64,000 bases of DNA from Enterococcus faecalis 13-SD-W-01 (GTDB lineage Bacteria > Bacillota > Bacilli > Lactobacillales > Enterococcaceae): contig KE351679.1 of the NCBI GenBank assembly GCA_000415185.1, positions 124,802 through 188,801 of the forward strand, given 5' to 3'. The notes below the pieces were generated by a model that saw only the letters and a program-made list of their open reading frames with translations, was not told where the DNA came from and did no database searches. A program made the translations under genes and the position numbers. Of the stretch, positions 25,404 to 34,731 are shown piece after piece; the stretch's first letter is position 1; the number at the start of each line of letters is the position of its first letter.

Positions 25404-26138
25404 TCAATTATCGATTTTCATCACATCGATGAGCTGCTTGACATCTTCTGGATTTCCAGTAGGGATACTGATTACCGTAGCTTCGTCGATTATTTTTTGA
25501 GTCTTTTCTTGAACGAGTTCAGGATGATCAGATGTTTCATCGTGCTGCCAGTGTGAAGGGACATTGTATTGAGTAATTGTGCCGTTATGATTGCTGGAGT
25601 AGACAACTAAACCTTGAAAACTAATGGCTCCGCTAAGTGTCACAGTTTCAGTAGGAAATACTGCGCTACCTGCATCATAAGGATCAACTGGTGTGCCTGC
25701 AGGGGCTTTCGTGACATGGAGCTCGAAACCAGTATCTGGATCAGTAAGCCATTGTTTGTATTGCGTGCCCATTACAGCTAACCAAACTCTCGCATATTCG
25801 ATTTGCAGATCAGAATAATTACTTAATAAATCCGTTGAGCTATCTGCTGGTTGCGTTGATTGTGTACTTGATGTTTCGCTTGCAGGCGCTGCAGCTTCAC
25901 TACTGCTTGTAGTCTGTGCAGATGATTGAACAGCAGAAGAGGAAGTGGTTTGCGCCTCTGTTTTGCTGCTTTGGGTAGTTTCGCTTGATTTATTCGTAGA
26001 CGTGCTGTCTGTTGCTTTTTTACTGGAAGAACTGCTTTGAGCAACCGTTGATTCAGCTGTTGATTGACTAGTATTTTCCTGATTGCAGCCAGCGATAAAA
26101 AATGCAACAGGGAGTAAAAGGAGTATTAATTTTTTCAT
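25404..26138 (-). CDS. DUF4767-type lipoprotein with Ser/Thr-rich linker
   Basis: 244 residues. Signal peptide with lipobox FIAGC (Cys at about 18). Residues 20-105 are a low-complexity Ser/Thr/Ala/Gln linker, probably spanning the cell wall. The C-terminal 140 residues form the folded part (YARVWLAVMGTQYKQWL near its start; VYSSNHNGTITQYNVPSHW), which I associate with DUF4767 of Listeria and Enterococcus. Function unknown. Monocistronic, closed by a hairpin. Confidence 0.8.
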   Translation of the reverse strand: MKKLILLLLPVAFFIAGCNQENTSQSTAESTVAQSSSSSKKATDSTSTNKSSETTQSSKTEAQTTSSSAVQSSAQTTSSSEAAAPASETSSTQSTQPADSSTDLLSNYSDLQIEYARVWLAVMGTQYKQWLTDPDTGFELHVTKAPAGTPVDPYDAGSAVFPTETVTLSGAISFQGLVVYSSNHNGTITQYNVPSHWQHDETSDHPELVQEKTQKIIDEATVISIPTGNPEDVKQLIDVMKIDN

Positions 26139-26354
26139 GAAATCGACCTCTTTTCATTTTTATATTATTTTTAGTTAAAGGACCTTGCCACAAAAACTGT
26201 GTGAATATTCATATTGAAAAACAAGTAACAAATACAAAAGAGTATAAATAAAATAACTAAGTTTTCTTTTAAAATAATTTTACCCCTTTACAATTGAAAA
26301 GGGAAGTGAAAGCCATAAAACGGCAATTACTGATAAAAAATGGAAAATCAACAC

Positions 26355-26405
26355 AAAACAGCTGACATAAAAACCCGTTGTTACTTGTTTTTACGCCAGC
26401 TGTTT
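26355..26405 (-). terminator. Terminator after the LexA-box small gene
   Basis: Long arms (26356-26374 and 26387-26405) pair over about 19 bases with two mismatches; core AAACAGCTG / CAGCTGTTT and TAAAAAC / GTTTTTA. It is nearly symmetric and could stop transcription from both sides. Confidence 0.75.
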
Positions 26406-26408
26406 CCT

Positions 26409-26678
26409 CTATATTTTCTTTTTCGGATACATACTTTTTTCAAATTCTACAATGATTTTCGTCTTTCCTGTCACGTGATAATCACGGACAACAAATTGTT
26501 TACGGTCATTATAGCTGCCCAGAACAGTTATCTTCATACCTTCGTCGACTTCTGCTAAAAAATTCAAACTATGGCCAGCAATCAAACAATTTATACCATC
26601 TAAGCTAAAACGAAGCAAAGGACGTATGCCAAGCTGCAATAATCGAATCTTGCTGACCGTGCCATATTTTCTTTCCAT
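26409..26678 (-). CDS. Small protein behind a LexA-like box, likely DNA-damage induced
   Basis: 89 residues from the ATG at 26678, with GAGGTG six bases upstream; a GTG at 26687 is less well placed. The protein is basic, with GTVSKIRLLQLGIRPLLRF, HSLNFLAEVDEG and a beta-rich C-terminal half. I have an impression of similarity to small proteins found next to UmuC/UvrX-type polymerases in enterococcal plasmids and prophages, but cannot confirm it. The promoter carries an SOS-type operator, which supports a damage-response role. Confidence 0.65.
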   Translation of the reverse strand: MERKYGTVSKIRLLQLGIRPLLRFSLDGINCLIAGHSLNFLAEVDEGMKITVLGSYNDRKQFVVRDYHVTGKTKIIVEFEKSMYPKKKI

Positions 26679-26696
26679 GATTATCACCTCATAACT

Positions 26697-26726
26697 ATTA
26701 TACGAATGTATGTTCGGTTTTGTAAA
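26697..26726 (-). promoter_or_regulatory. Promoter with LexA/DinR-like operator
   Basis: On the minus strand: -35 TTTACA (plus 26721-26726), 18-base spacer, -10 TATAAT (plus 26697-26702). The spacer contains CGAACATACATTCG (plus 26703-26716), which matches the DinR consensus except for one core base and keeps its palindromic ends. LexA bound here would block RNA polymerase. Confidence 0.65.
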
Positions 26727-26954
26727 GCGAACAGTTTGTAAAAATTTTCTTTGAATGGGGGGAAGAGCGTAAAAAAACTCCTGAAATTTTTTTAATCTTT
26801 CAGGATTTCAATCGTTGATAAAATATCCTGTGTACTCTATTTTAATTTAAGAATAGTTTTTTCGTTGAATTAAAAATAACGTTTGTTAGAAAAATATTTT
26901 TTTATTATTTTTTCTCCAGAATTTAAAGAATAAAAATGGTTTATGGTTTAGCTT

Positions 26955-26981
26955 TTGTAATCGCTATCTATAAAGTATACT
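26955..26981 (+). promoter_or_regulatory. Putative ald promoter with a cre-like site
   Basis: TATACT at 26976-26981 is a likely -10 element. Just upstream TTGTAATCGCTATCT (26955-26969) fits the relaxed cre consensus WTGNAANCGNWNNCW at every position, suggesting CcpA carbon catabolite control of alanine dehydrogenase. The consensus is degenerate, so a chance match is possible. The rest of the 26720-27075 gap shows nothing else clear. Confidence 0.4.
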
Positions 26982-27075
26982 TAAAGTAGCAAGGAGATGC
27001 TTTCTGTTTTTTATATGCAAGGAATGATTGAAGAGATGTGTTGATGTTTTTATTCAAACAGGAAGGAAGATGTCT

Positions 27076-28185
27076 ATGAAAATCGGTATTCCAAAAGAAA
27101 TCAAGAATAATGAAAATCGGGTGGCGTTACCGCCTGCAGGTGTCCTTGATTTAGTAAAAAACGGTCATGAAGTGTTGGTTGAAAAAGGGGCCGGAGCTGG
27201 GGCAATGTTTTCTGATAAAGCTTATGAAGACGCAGGAGCCGCTCTTACAGAAAATCCAGCGAAAGTATGGCAAAGTGAACTGGTAATCAAGGTGAAAGAA
27301 CCCTTGCCAGAAGAATATCATTACTTTTATGAGGGGTTGATTTTGTTCACTTATCTGCATATTGCAGCCAATAAACCGTTAGCTGAAGCTTTGACAAGGG
27401 AAAAAGTGACAGCGATTGCCTATGAAAATGTTCAATTGGCCGATGGAAAGCTACCATTGTTAACACCAATGAGTGAGATTGCTGGAAGAATGGCCGCACA
27501 GCTTGGCGCGCACTACTTAGAAAAAATAAATGGCGGAAAAGGGATTTTATTGTCGGGTGTTCCAGGTGTCAAAAAAGGGAACGTTGTGATCATCGGAGGA
27601 GGAATTGCTGGAACCAATGCTGCAAAAGCCGCTTTTGGCCTGGGAGCAAATGTTACATTACTGGATGTATCAATACCGCGTTTACAAGAATTAGAAGACC
27701 AATTTGATGGAAAAATACAGACGTTATTTTCAAATCGATACAATTTGCAGGAAACGATCAAGTATGCCGATCTTTTGATTGGTGCTGTATTGATGCCAGG
27801 GAAAAAAGCCCCTCGTTTAGTCGATCGCAGCATGGTCCAAACGATGCCGGCAGGAGGTGTGATCATTGATATTGCTATCGATCAAGGTGGGATCTTCGAA
27901 ACAGGAGAACGGACAACATCACACGATGATCCAGTCTATGTGGAAGAGGAAATCCTTCACTACGCAGTACCGAATATGCCGGGGGCTGTTCCGCAAACAG
28001 CAACCGTTGCGCTAAGCAATGCAACTCTTCCATATATCAAACAACTGGCAGACCAGCAATTATCAGCTTTGATAGAAAACCAAGCATTGGCAAAAGGAGT
28101 CAATACTTACAAGGGTTATTTGACGTTGAAAGAAGCCGCAGAAGATTTGGAAATGGAATACAAAACACTGGAAGAAATCAACTGA
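27076..28185 (+). CDS. ald: Alanine dehydrogenase
   Basis: About 369 residues, the family norm, using the ATG at 27076 with GGAAGGA eight bases before it; an in-frame ATG at 27070 lies too close to that site. N-terminal [20 protein letters not shown] carries the substrate-binding arginine, NAD-binding glycine motif is [13 protein letters not shown] near residue 175, and VKEPLPEEY and the HIAANK segment carry the catalytic lysine and histidine. The cytoplasmic enzyme interconverts L-alanine and pyruvate plus ammonia with NAD. It faces an amino acid permease gene convergently. Confidence 0.95.
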   Translation: MKIGIPKEIKNNENRVALPPAGVLDLVKNGHEVLVEKGAGAGAMFSDKAYEDAGAALTENPAKVWQSELVIKVKEPLPEEYHYFYEGLILFTYLHIAANKPLAEALTREKVTAIAYENVQLADGKLPLLTPMSEIAGRMAAQLGAHYLEKINGGKGILLSGVPGVKKGNVVIIGGGIAGTNAAKAAFGLGANVTLLDVSIPRLQELEDQFDGKIQTLFSNRYNLQETIKYADLLIGAVLMPGKKAPRLVDRSMVQTMPAGGVIIDIAIDQGGIFETGERTTSHDDPVYVEEEILHYAVPNMPGAVPQTATVALSNATLPYIKQLADQQLSALIENQALAKGVNTYKGYLTLKEAAEDLEMEYKTLEEIN

Positions 28186-28205
28186 TTGTTTTTCCAGAGC
28201 GAACA

Positions 28206-28242
28206 AAAAACCTGAAACAGCTACGGCCGTTCCAGGTTTTTT
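28206..28242. terminator. Bidirectional terminator between ald and the permease
   Basis: AAAAACCTG and CAGGTTTTTT arms with inner AAC/GTT and GGCC pairing, A-run on the left and T-run on the right. It can serve both convergent genes. Confidence 0.88.
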
Positions 28243-28243
28243 A

Positions 28244-29590
28244 TTATGCAGAAAATTCATCACTGATTTGACTATCAACAGCAGGTTTCTTGTAAAAGAA
28301 ATAACCTAGTAAGCTGACGCCAAGACAGAAGGCGAAAAATAATAGACTGAACCATGGTGAAGTAATAAATGAACCGAAAAGAATGATCGAGCTGCCCATC
28401 ATCCCGAAAATCGGTGAAACCAAACCATAGAATTTACTCGTAATCGTTTTGTTTTTATATAAAGTGATCACACGAGCGTAAAGCAATACATAACAAGCAT
28501 AGCTGAACGTAATAGCAAGTTCACTGATATCTCCACCCTGGAAGAAATCGAATCTCACAGCAAGATAATGGATTGCCATCCAGAATAAGCAGATACCGTA
28601 AGAAAGCATAACATTGCTTGTTTTAGATGCTTGTTTCTTTGTTTTAGGGAGCATGTTTTTCATTCTCAATACTTCAGGCATTTTTAATGCACCGATCGTC
28701 ATGCCGTTGCAGACGCCCAAGATAGAGATCAAAACAAAGATCAAGATGATTTGTCCGCCTAAATTCCCGAAGATTCTTTCTCCAATAGCGAAAATCGAAT
28801 TTTGACCGTATTCAAGAACGGCATTTACGCCCAGAAATTCTGTCAGGCCAATAAAGTAAAGGATATAAACGAAGAAGACGATCAATGGACCGATAATCAG
28901 CGCTTTCGGGATATTTTTCTTCGGCTTATCGACATCTGAAGAGATATTCAAGATAACTGTCCAGCCATCGTAAGAAAAAGCGACAGAACCTAAAGCGGCC
29001 AGCCAGCCGAAACGCCCAACATTCGCAAATTCCGGCGTTGTATGTACCACTGCTTCAGTATCAACATTCATTGTTACGATTCCTAAGACTGCAACGAAAA
29101 TAAGAGGGATCAGCTTCACGAATGTACTGAATTTTTGAAATCTTGCACCAAGGATCATTGAAAGGTGATTCATGACATGGAAAAAAGTTAAATAAAAAAT
29201 AGCAATAATGATTTGAAGCTCTAATGTCCCTTCATAACCTAAAAGCTGCAAAGTATAGATGCCAGCTACCCAAGATACAATGACATTGATCGTTGGAAGA
29301 TATAGAAAGAATTGGAACCAAGCAAAAGCCGTGCCCATTTTTCCTGAATAAAATTCTTCAAAATACCCAACAAGACCACCCGATTTTTTCGCACGTGTCG
29401 ACAGCTGGGAAAGTGTCAAACTTCCGAAGATGATACTGAACGCCCCGATGAAAAAAAGCAGGATACCAATAAGTACGTTCCCTTGTGCATCCCTTAGTAC
29501 GTTATCCGCTTTAAAGAAGATACCAGATCCGATACAGATCCCTACGATCATTGAGATAGTAGTAAGCAAATCAAATTTCTTTTCGACCAT
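28244..29590 (-). CDS. APC-family amino acid permease
   Basis: About 448 residues from the ATG at 29590, preceded by AAGGATG. Twelve or so membrane segments; the first contains the substrate-binding GICIGSGIFFK typical of the L-type/SteT-like branch of APC transporters. Convergence with alanine dehydrogenase hints at alanine or serine uptake, but no sequence feature proves the substrate. The untranslated leader upstream contains a hairpin (29642-29660). Confidence 0.88.
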   Translation of the reverse strand: MVEKKFDLLTTISMIVGICIGSGIFFKADNVLRDAQGNVLIGILLFFIGAFSIIFGSLTLSQLSTRAKKSGGLVGYFEEFYSGKMGTAFAWFQFFLYLPTINVIVSWVAGIYTLQLLGYEGTLELQIIIAIFYLTFFHVMNHLSMILGARFQKFSTFVKLIPLIFVAVLGIVTMNVDTEAVVHTTPEFANVGRFGWLAALGSVAFSYDGWTVILNISSDVDKPKKNIPKALIIGPLIVFFVYILYFIGLTEFLGVNAVLEYGQNSIFAIGERIFGNLGGQIILIFVLISILGVCNGMTIGALKMPEVLRMKNMLPKTKKQASKTSNVMLSYGICLFWMAIHYLAVRFDFFQGGDISELAITFSYACYVLLYARVITLYKNKTITSKFYGLVSPIFGMMGSSIILFGSFITSPWFSLLFFAFCLGVSLLGYFFYKKPAVDSQISDEFSA

Positions 29591-29641
29591 AAACACACAT
29601 CCTTTATCATTGTATAGTTGCTTTCCAAAACGAGTTCCTGC

Positions 29642-29660
29642 AAATAGCACGCGGCTATTT
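29642..29660 (-). other. Hairpin in the permease leader
   Basis: AAATAGC and GCTATTT arms with a 5-base GC-rich loop lie about 55 bases upstream of the permease start. No T-box or known riboswitch signature accompanies it. A TATAAT for the divergent gene lies at 29958-29963; otherwise 29700-30032 shows nothing I can name. Confidence 0.4.
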
Positions 29661-30032
29661 TCCACACCGCCGAAATTAGAGTTGGAAATATTATAATTAT
29701 ACCAGCTAAAACATCGTTATGTTTTTCAGAATTTTCGTCGCTGTGTGATAAAAAAGTTAGTGCATATGTTTTTTGATTTTTTACGTTTTATGCTTATGCT
29801 CAACGTTGCAAAAGAAGGTTTGTTCCGATTGGGGTGACGTTTGTTATTTAAAGTTTGCCAGGAAAGTTATTTTAAAATCCGAAAAACCGAAATAATTCAA
29901 GAGTTATTTTTTCTTATGGCGGTGAAATAATAGTTAAAAAAGAAAGCGATAAACCAGTATAATTAATAGGAGACAAACTGTTTCTTCATAAAAGGAACAG
30001 TAGTTGATTTTATTCGTATGGAGGAATTTGGA

Positions 30033-30620
30033 TTGGGGATCACAAAGAAGTTAGCTCAAGTTATTTTAGGAACATTTATGATTGCGTTATCAATTAGTTT
30101 ATTAATAACTGCACATGAAGGATACGATACAATCAGTACATTTTTACTAGGAATATTGAATATTTGGCCGATACCGTTTTGGGTGGCGAGTCTTAGTTTT
30201 AATGTCATTGTGCTGATTATTGTCTTTTTGATCAATAAAAGTATACTAGGGCTGGGCAGCATCATTAATGGAATTGGATTAGCACTTATGATCGGCTTTT
30301 TAGAACCGATATTTATAGAGATCTCTATCAGAAGCGATATATATCATATTTTTGCTCTTATCTTAGCACCACTGTTATTTGGGATCGGAGCGGCTGTATA
30401 CGTTGCAGCTGATCAAGGAGCCGCAGCGCTTGAAGCGTTGACGAGTGTGATTTATGAGAAAACTGGTTTTAAACTGAAGATGATTCGGATCGCTTTAGAC
30501 GCATTGTTTGTCTTAGTTGGACTTTTACTAGGGGCAAGTATTGGTATCGGTACACTGTTATGTGTTATCTGCATCGGTCCTATTTTTGAGTTTACTTTAA
30601 AAAAACTGAAAACTAATTAA
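30033..30620 (+). CDS. YczE/YitT-like integral membrane protein
   Basis: About 195 residues. A TTG at 30033 is correctly spaced after GGAGG (30020-30024); the ATG at 30018 lies on that site. Five membrane segments; ADQGAAALEALT in the fourth loop is reminiscent of the YczE/YyaS group. Function unknown. Monocistronic with a strong terminator. Confidence 0.72.
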   Translation: MGITKKLAQVILGTFMIALSISLLITAHEGYDTISTFLLGILNIWPIPFWVASLSFNVIVLIIVFLINKSILGLGSIINGIGLALMIGFLEPIFIEISIRSDIYHIFALILAPLLFGIGAAVYVAADQGAAALEALTSVIYEKTGFKLKMIRIALDALFVLVGLLLGASIGIGTLLCVICIGPIFEFTLKKLKTN

Positions 30621-30706
30621 AAAAATATTAAGAGTGGGATATCTGAGAAAAAGGCAGTGCTGGTCTCGAATCTACTTTTGAATCGCCGAAAAATCTTGTT
30701 TTGATA

Positions 30707-30756
30707 GCGGGCTGCGGGAGATCCAGCAAAATTGGATGTCCTGCAGCCCGTTTTTT
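30707..30756 (+). terminator. Strong GC-rich terminator
   Basis: CGGGCTGC (30708-30715) and GCAGCCCG (30743-30750) with extra GGA/TCC pairing and six T residues. Confidence 0.9.
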
Positions 30757-30945
30757 GTTTGTGCGCTTGCGCGTGATTTCACAGGCACAGGAAAAAAGAG
30801 ATACGAAAAGCAGCGGCTAGTATTTTATGATTAGAAACAGAGTATTTATAATTAATTATAACGATGCAATTTGTTCAGCAACCATTGAAAAAGATGTTTG
30901 AAGGCAGCAAAGATGCAAGTAAGTACAGAAATGAGGGCTCAATTT

Positions 30946-33003
30946 ATGATAGATAAAATAAAACGGAATCCCAGGATCTTCTTTTTTCTCGGATTGACAC
31001 TTTCCATTTGGGTGAAGAGCATGTTCGCCTATGCAACAGATTTTCAACTAGGGATCGATAGTGTATTCCAAGTGTTTTTATTACTGCTTAATCCATTTGC
31101 AAGCACGATGTTTTTGCTGTCATTGGGATTATATATCAAGCGTACAAAGCTTTCAGTTTTAGTGATGATGGCAATTTATACTGCACTTTTATTGCTGACG
31201 TATTCAAATGTACTTTATTATAGAGAATTTTCGGATTTTTTGACGGTCAACTCGATTTTAGGTTTTGGTAGTGTGTTTAATGGGCTAGGGGACAGTTCAT
31301 TGAAATTGATGGATATCGGGGATATATTTTATGCGCTGGATCTTCCTTTGTTTGTTTTGCTTTATATCAAGGCGGCAAGACCAGATAAACAGGTAATGAA
31401 GAAAAAGTTCGCGTTTGCTGTTACTGTTTTCTCCATACTTTTATTCTTTATCAATCTTTCTTTGGCGCAGATCGATCGGCCGCAGCTTCTGACACGTACG
31501 TTTTCCAGAAATTACTTGGTCAAGTATTTAGGTCTGGCTTCTTATACTGTATATGACGGAGCAGTAACGTATCAAGCGAATCAGATCCAAGCCCAAGCCG
31601 ATGAAAATGATTGGTCTTACGTGCATGAGAAGCTGGATGAGCGGCGAATCGCGCCAAGTGAAGAGCACTTTGGTTTAGCAAAAGATAAAAATGTCATTTA
31701 TATCCACTTAGAAAGTATCCAGCAGTTCTTGATCGACTATGAGTTAATTGATGCAGACGGTGAGGCGCACGAGGTATTGCCGTTCTTGAATGCATTATTC
31801 CACCATGAGGATACGATCAGCTTTGAGAATTTCTTCCATCAAGTTGCTGGCGGAAAAACAAGCGACGCAGAGATGCTATTGGATACTTCGATGTTTGGTT
31901 TGCATCAAGGGTCGTTTTTCAGTCAGCTTGGCGGTACTAATACACTTGCTGCAGCTCCGCACTTGGTCCAACATCATTTAGGTTATACAACAGCTAGTTT
32001 TCACGGAAATGCTGGGAATTTCTGGAATAGGAATGAAGTATATAGACGTATGGGGTATGAATATTTCTTTGATGCTTCGTATTACGATCTGACTAGAGAA
32101 AATTCTTATCAATACGGCTTGCATGACGAAGCATTTTTCCAACAATCGGTTCAATATCTGGAACGACTGCAGCAGCCTTTCTATACTAAATTTATTACCG
32201 TTACGCACCATTTTCCATACAATCAGCTGCCAGAAGAAGAGATGGACCGTTTTCCTCAAGCAGAAACTTCTGACAATACGATCAATGGTTATTTCGAAAC
32301 AGCTAATTATGCCGACCGCTCGATTGAGAAATTCTTTGATTATTTAAAAGAAGCAGGACTTTATGAAAATACGATGTTCGTTTTATACGGGGATCATTAT
32401 GGGATCTCTAATTCCAGAAATCCTGTATTAGGAGAATTGTTAGAAATAAACGACGGCGATTGGGATGCGTTGGATAATATGAATCTTCAACGGGTGCCGT
32501 TCATGATCCATCTTCCTGGCAGCGGAAAAGGGGAGATCTTACCCACTTACGGTGCGCAAATCGATATTTTGCCTACTGTGCTGAATTTGTTGGGTGTACC
32601 AATAGAGGAGCTGCCGTTTATCGGCCATGATTTATTCTCAGAGGACCATCCGAATATCGTTACTTTCCGCAATGGTAATTTCATTACGCCAACGTATGCA
32701 GGAACAAGTGGTACAGTATTTGATACAGCAACTGGGGAAGTAATCGAAGAACCCACTGAGGAAATGGATGAAACTAGAGAATGGGCAAATACAGCTTTAA
32801 CGCTATCGGATGCGATCCACCATGGCGATCTGCTCCGTTTTGCAGCGATTCCCGAGTTGGAGACACTTGATCCTAGTTCGATCAATTACAATAATGCTAT
32901 GGAAAAAATGCAGCAGATCGAAGAATATCTAGGGGATGAATCTACGAGTTTATTCTCCTTGAATCAAAATCAAACCACTGTAGATATGTTTGGCAAAGAA
33001 TAA
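30946..33003 (+). CDS. LtaS-type lipoteichoic acid synthase/phosphoglycerol transferase
   Basis: About 685 residues from the ATG at 30946, with GAGGG nine bases upstream. Five N-terminal membrane helices (about residues 10-210) are followed by an extracellular sulfatase-like domain. IHLESIQQF carries a metal ligand glutamate, GGKTSDAEM the catalytic threonine near 305, and YGDHYGIS the Asp-His metal ligands. Such enzymes polymerise glycerol-phosphate from phosphatidylglycerol onto a glycolipid anchor at the outer face of the membrane. It may be a second LtaS paralogue rather than the housekeeping enzyme. A long acidic C-terminal region follows the core. Confidence 0.93.
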   Translation: MIDKIKRNPRIFFFLGLTLSIWVKSMFAYATDFQLGIDSVFQVFLLLLNPFASTMFLLSLGLYIKRTKLSVLVMMAIYTALLLLTYSNVLYYREFSDFLTVNSILGFGSVFNGLGDSSLKLMDIGDIFYALDLPLFVLLYIKAARPDKQVMKKKFAFAVTVFSILLFFINLSLAQIDRPQLLTRTFSRNYLVKYLGLASYTVYDGAVTYQANQIQAQADENDWSYVHEKLDERRIAPSEEHFGLAKDKNVIYIHLESIQQFLIDYELIDADGEAHEVLPFLNALFHHEDTISFENFFHQVAGGKTSDAEMLLDTSMFGLHQGSFFSQLGGTNTLAAAPHLVQHHLGYTTASFHGNAGNFWNRNEVYRRMGYEYFFDASYYDLTRENSYQYGLHDEAFFQQSVQYLERLQQPFYTKFITVTHHFPYNQLPEEEMDRFPQAETSDNTINGYFETANYADRSIEKFFDYLKEAGLYENTMFVLYGDHYGISNSRNPVLGELLEINDGDWDALDNMNLQRVPFMIHLPGSGKGEILPTYGAQIDILPTVLNLLGVPIEELPFIGHDLFSEDHPNIVTFRNGNFITPTYAGTSGTVFDTATGEVIEEPTEEMDETREWANTALTLSDAIHHGDLLRFAAIPELETLDPSSINYNNAMEKMQQIEEYLGDESTSLFSLNQNQTTVDMFGKE

Positions 33004-33031
33004 CAGAACATGCTCAAAAACTTCAAACCAT

Positions 33032-33078
33032 AAAAAACTGGTCACGCATGCGCCTCTTATTGCAGACCAGTTTTTTTG
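33032..33078 (+). terminator. Terminator after the LtaS-type gene
   Basis: AAAAACTGGTC and GACCAGTTTTT arms followed by a T-run. Confidence 0.88.
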
Positions 33079-33173
33079 CTGTTTTTAGCACTTTGTGAAA
33101 AAATGCATTTTACATTTTAAATAATACAAGCTATGCTTATAAGTGGACGTCACATGATTGAGGAGGAAAACAC

Positions 33174-34667
33174 ATGAAAAGATTTCAGCTAGAGTTCATT
33201 ACGGATAAAAAAACGACGCGATGGTTGAAAATATTAAATGAATTTGAACGCCAGCCGATTTTGTCTGGGAGTGTCCTGGCAGCATCTGTCGACAGTACGA
33301 AACGAACGATCGTGAATGACATCCAAGATATTCGTGAGCATTTTGGTGAAAGCATCAACTTGACGATTTCTAATATCGGTTATCATTTCATCGAACTAGA
33401 CCCAGTTAAATATCATGAGGCAAAAACAGCTTTAGTAAAAGAAGAGCCTGTATTTATTATTTTGGAAGCTATTTTCCATAATGAATTGTATACGCTTAAT
33501 GAGTGGGCAGATAAATTATATCTCGCAGCCATTTCTTTAAGACGTTTTCTCAATCGATTAGATAGTATACTGGGAAGATATGATTTGACACTTGGGTCTT
33601 CTCCAGTGGATCTTATAGGGAAAGAAGTCAACATTCGCAAATTTTTCCATGATTTTTATTATGAATCAGAAATCACTCCGCACACGGTCCATCCTTCAGT
33701 ACAAGTACAGGAGATGATTCGCGGCTTGTCAAATGATGCCAAGCTCAAAAAATTCGAGTTTACTTCATTCGGAGATTTCAGTTATATTTTACATATTTCC
33801 ATTGAACGGTATACACGAAATAAAGGTATCCGAATGGAAAAAGCGATTTTGGAAAAGTTTGAAAAAGATGAAGGTTTTTTAGCGTTTTGCCAATTTGATC
33901 GATTGGTGGAAAAATACGCTGCTCTTTCATTGAACAAGGACGAATTGCTTTATATCTATCTGAATATCATCACGGACAGAAATATCAAAAGCCGGGAAAA
34001 AGAAGCGGCTTTTTGCGAATCGTACACTTTTTGGCCAGTGATCGAACAGCTTGCAGATGATTACTTCTCCGAGGTTCTTTTCGACACAGAAGGAGCCAAA
34101 GAAAAGGAAAAAGTTTTTTTAACGTCTTTTCTTACAACAGTCAAGTTAAAAGAACTATTGTCGATCAATGCCAATCAAAACATTGAAGACATCAATTATT
34201 TTGCCCAAAACAACTTTCCGAAAGACTTTGAAAAAACACTTGCTTTTTTACAAAAACAGCCCTTTTTCAAAGAGTACAAAGAACTGGATCTATTCACTGA
34301 CTTAAGTGCTAGTTTGACGATCTTTATCCAAACGATCAAAGAACTGTATTGGAGAAAATCAAAAAATATCTGTTTTATTTTGGAGGGGAATCATCAGATC
34401 TGTCAGTATATCCAGTCATTTGCTATTCGTCGTTTAAGTAAATTCCATCAATTATTTTTTCCGACCTCTGACGAATTTGTTCCAGATTACGTAAAGAAAA
34501 ATAAATTGGATCTTGTCGTGACCAATCATCAAAATGAACGCACAGAATGGCAAACAGATATCGATACATTGTTGATCAAATCCGTACCGAATCACGCGGA
34601 TTGGGAAAATCTGCTGGAAAAAATCGATGCAGGCAGCTGGCGCTCTTTTGGTGTAGGACCTGAATAA
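33174..34667 (+). CDS. Mga/AtxA-like transcriptional regulator
   Basis: 497 residues, GAGGAGG before the ATG. N-terminal winged helix-turn-helix pair (about 15-130, with LAASVDSTKRTIVNDIQDI), a central helical region resembling PRD-like domains (about 170-390), and a C-terminal EIIB-like domain (NICFILEGNHQICQYIQSF). This is the layout of Mga-type stand-alone virulence and sugar-response regulators. No PTS genes are adjacent, so the target is unknown. The fragment at 22605-23168 looks like the C-terminal part of another member. Confidence 0.82.
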   Translation: MKRFQLEFITDKKTTRWLKILNEFERQPILSGSVLAASVDSTKRTIVNDIQDIREHFGESINLTISNIGYHFIELDPVKYHEAKTALVKEEPVFIILEAIFHNELYTLNEWADKLYLAAISLRRFLNRLDSILGRYDLTLGSSPVDLIGKEVNIRKFFHDFYYESEITPHTVHPSVQVQEMIRGLSNDAKLKKFEFTSFGDFSYILHISIERYTRNKGIRMEKAILEKFEKDEGFLAFCQFDRLVEKYAALSLNKDELLYIYLNIITDRNIKSREKEAAFCESYTFWPVIEQLADDYFSEVLFDTEGAKEKEKVFLTSFLTTVKLKELLSINANQNIEDINYFAQNNFPKDFEKTLAFLQKQPFFKEYKELDLFTDLSASLTIFIQTIKELYWRKSKNICFILEGNHQICQYIQSFAIRRLSKFHQLFFPTSDEFVPDYVKKNKLDLVVTNHQNERTEWQTDIDTLLIKSVPNHADWENLLEKIDAGSWRSFGVGPE

Positions 34668-34731
34668 TAAATAAAAACAGAAATTTTTCAAACAACCGCT
34701 TTTAGCGGGGAATGAACGGAGGTACACTAAG

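Noticed and set aside
25823-26107. Gln/Arg-rich frame in the DUF4767 lipoprotein gene
   Set aside because: It is the alternate reading of the Ser/Thr-rich linker codons, without its own ribosome site.
26997-27044. 15-codon leader frame before ald
   Set aside because: Its ATG touches the GGAG sequence, leaving no spacing for initiation.
34668-34731. M-box magnesium riboswitch before mgtE
   Set aside because: The gap is only 64 bases, with one tiny hairpin; there is no room for an M-box.
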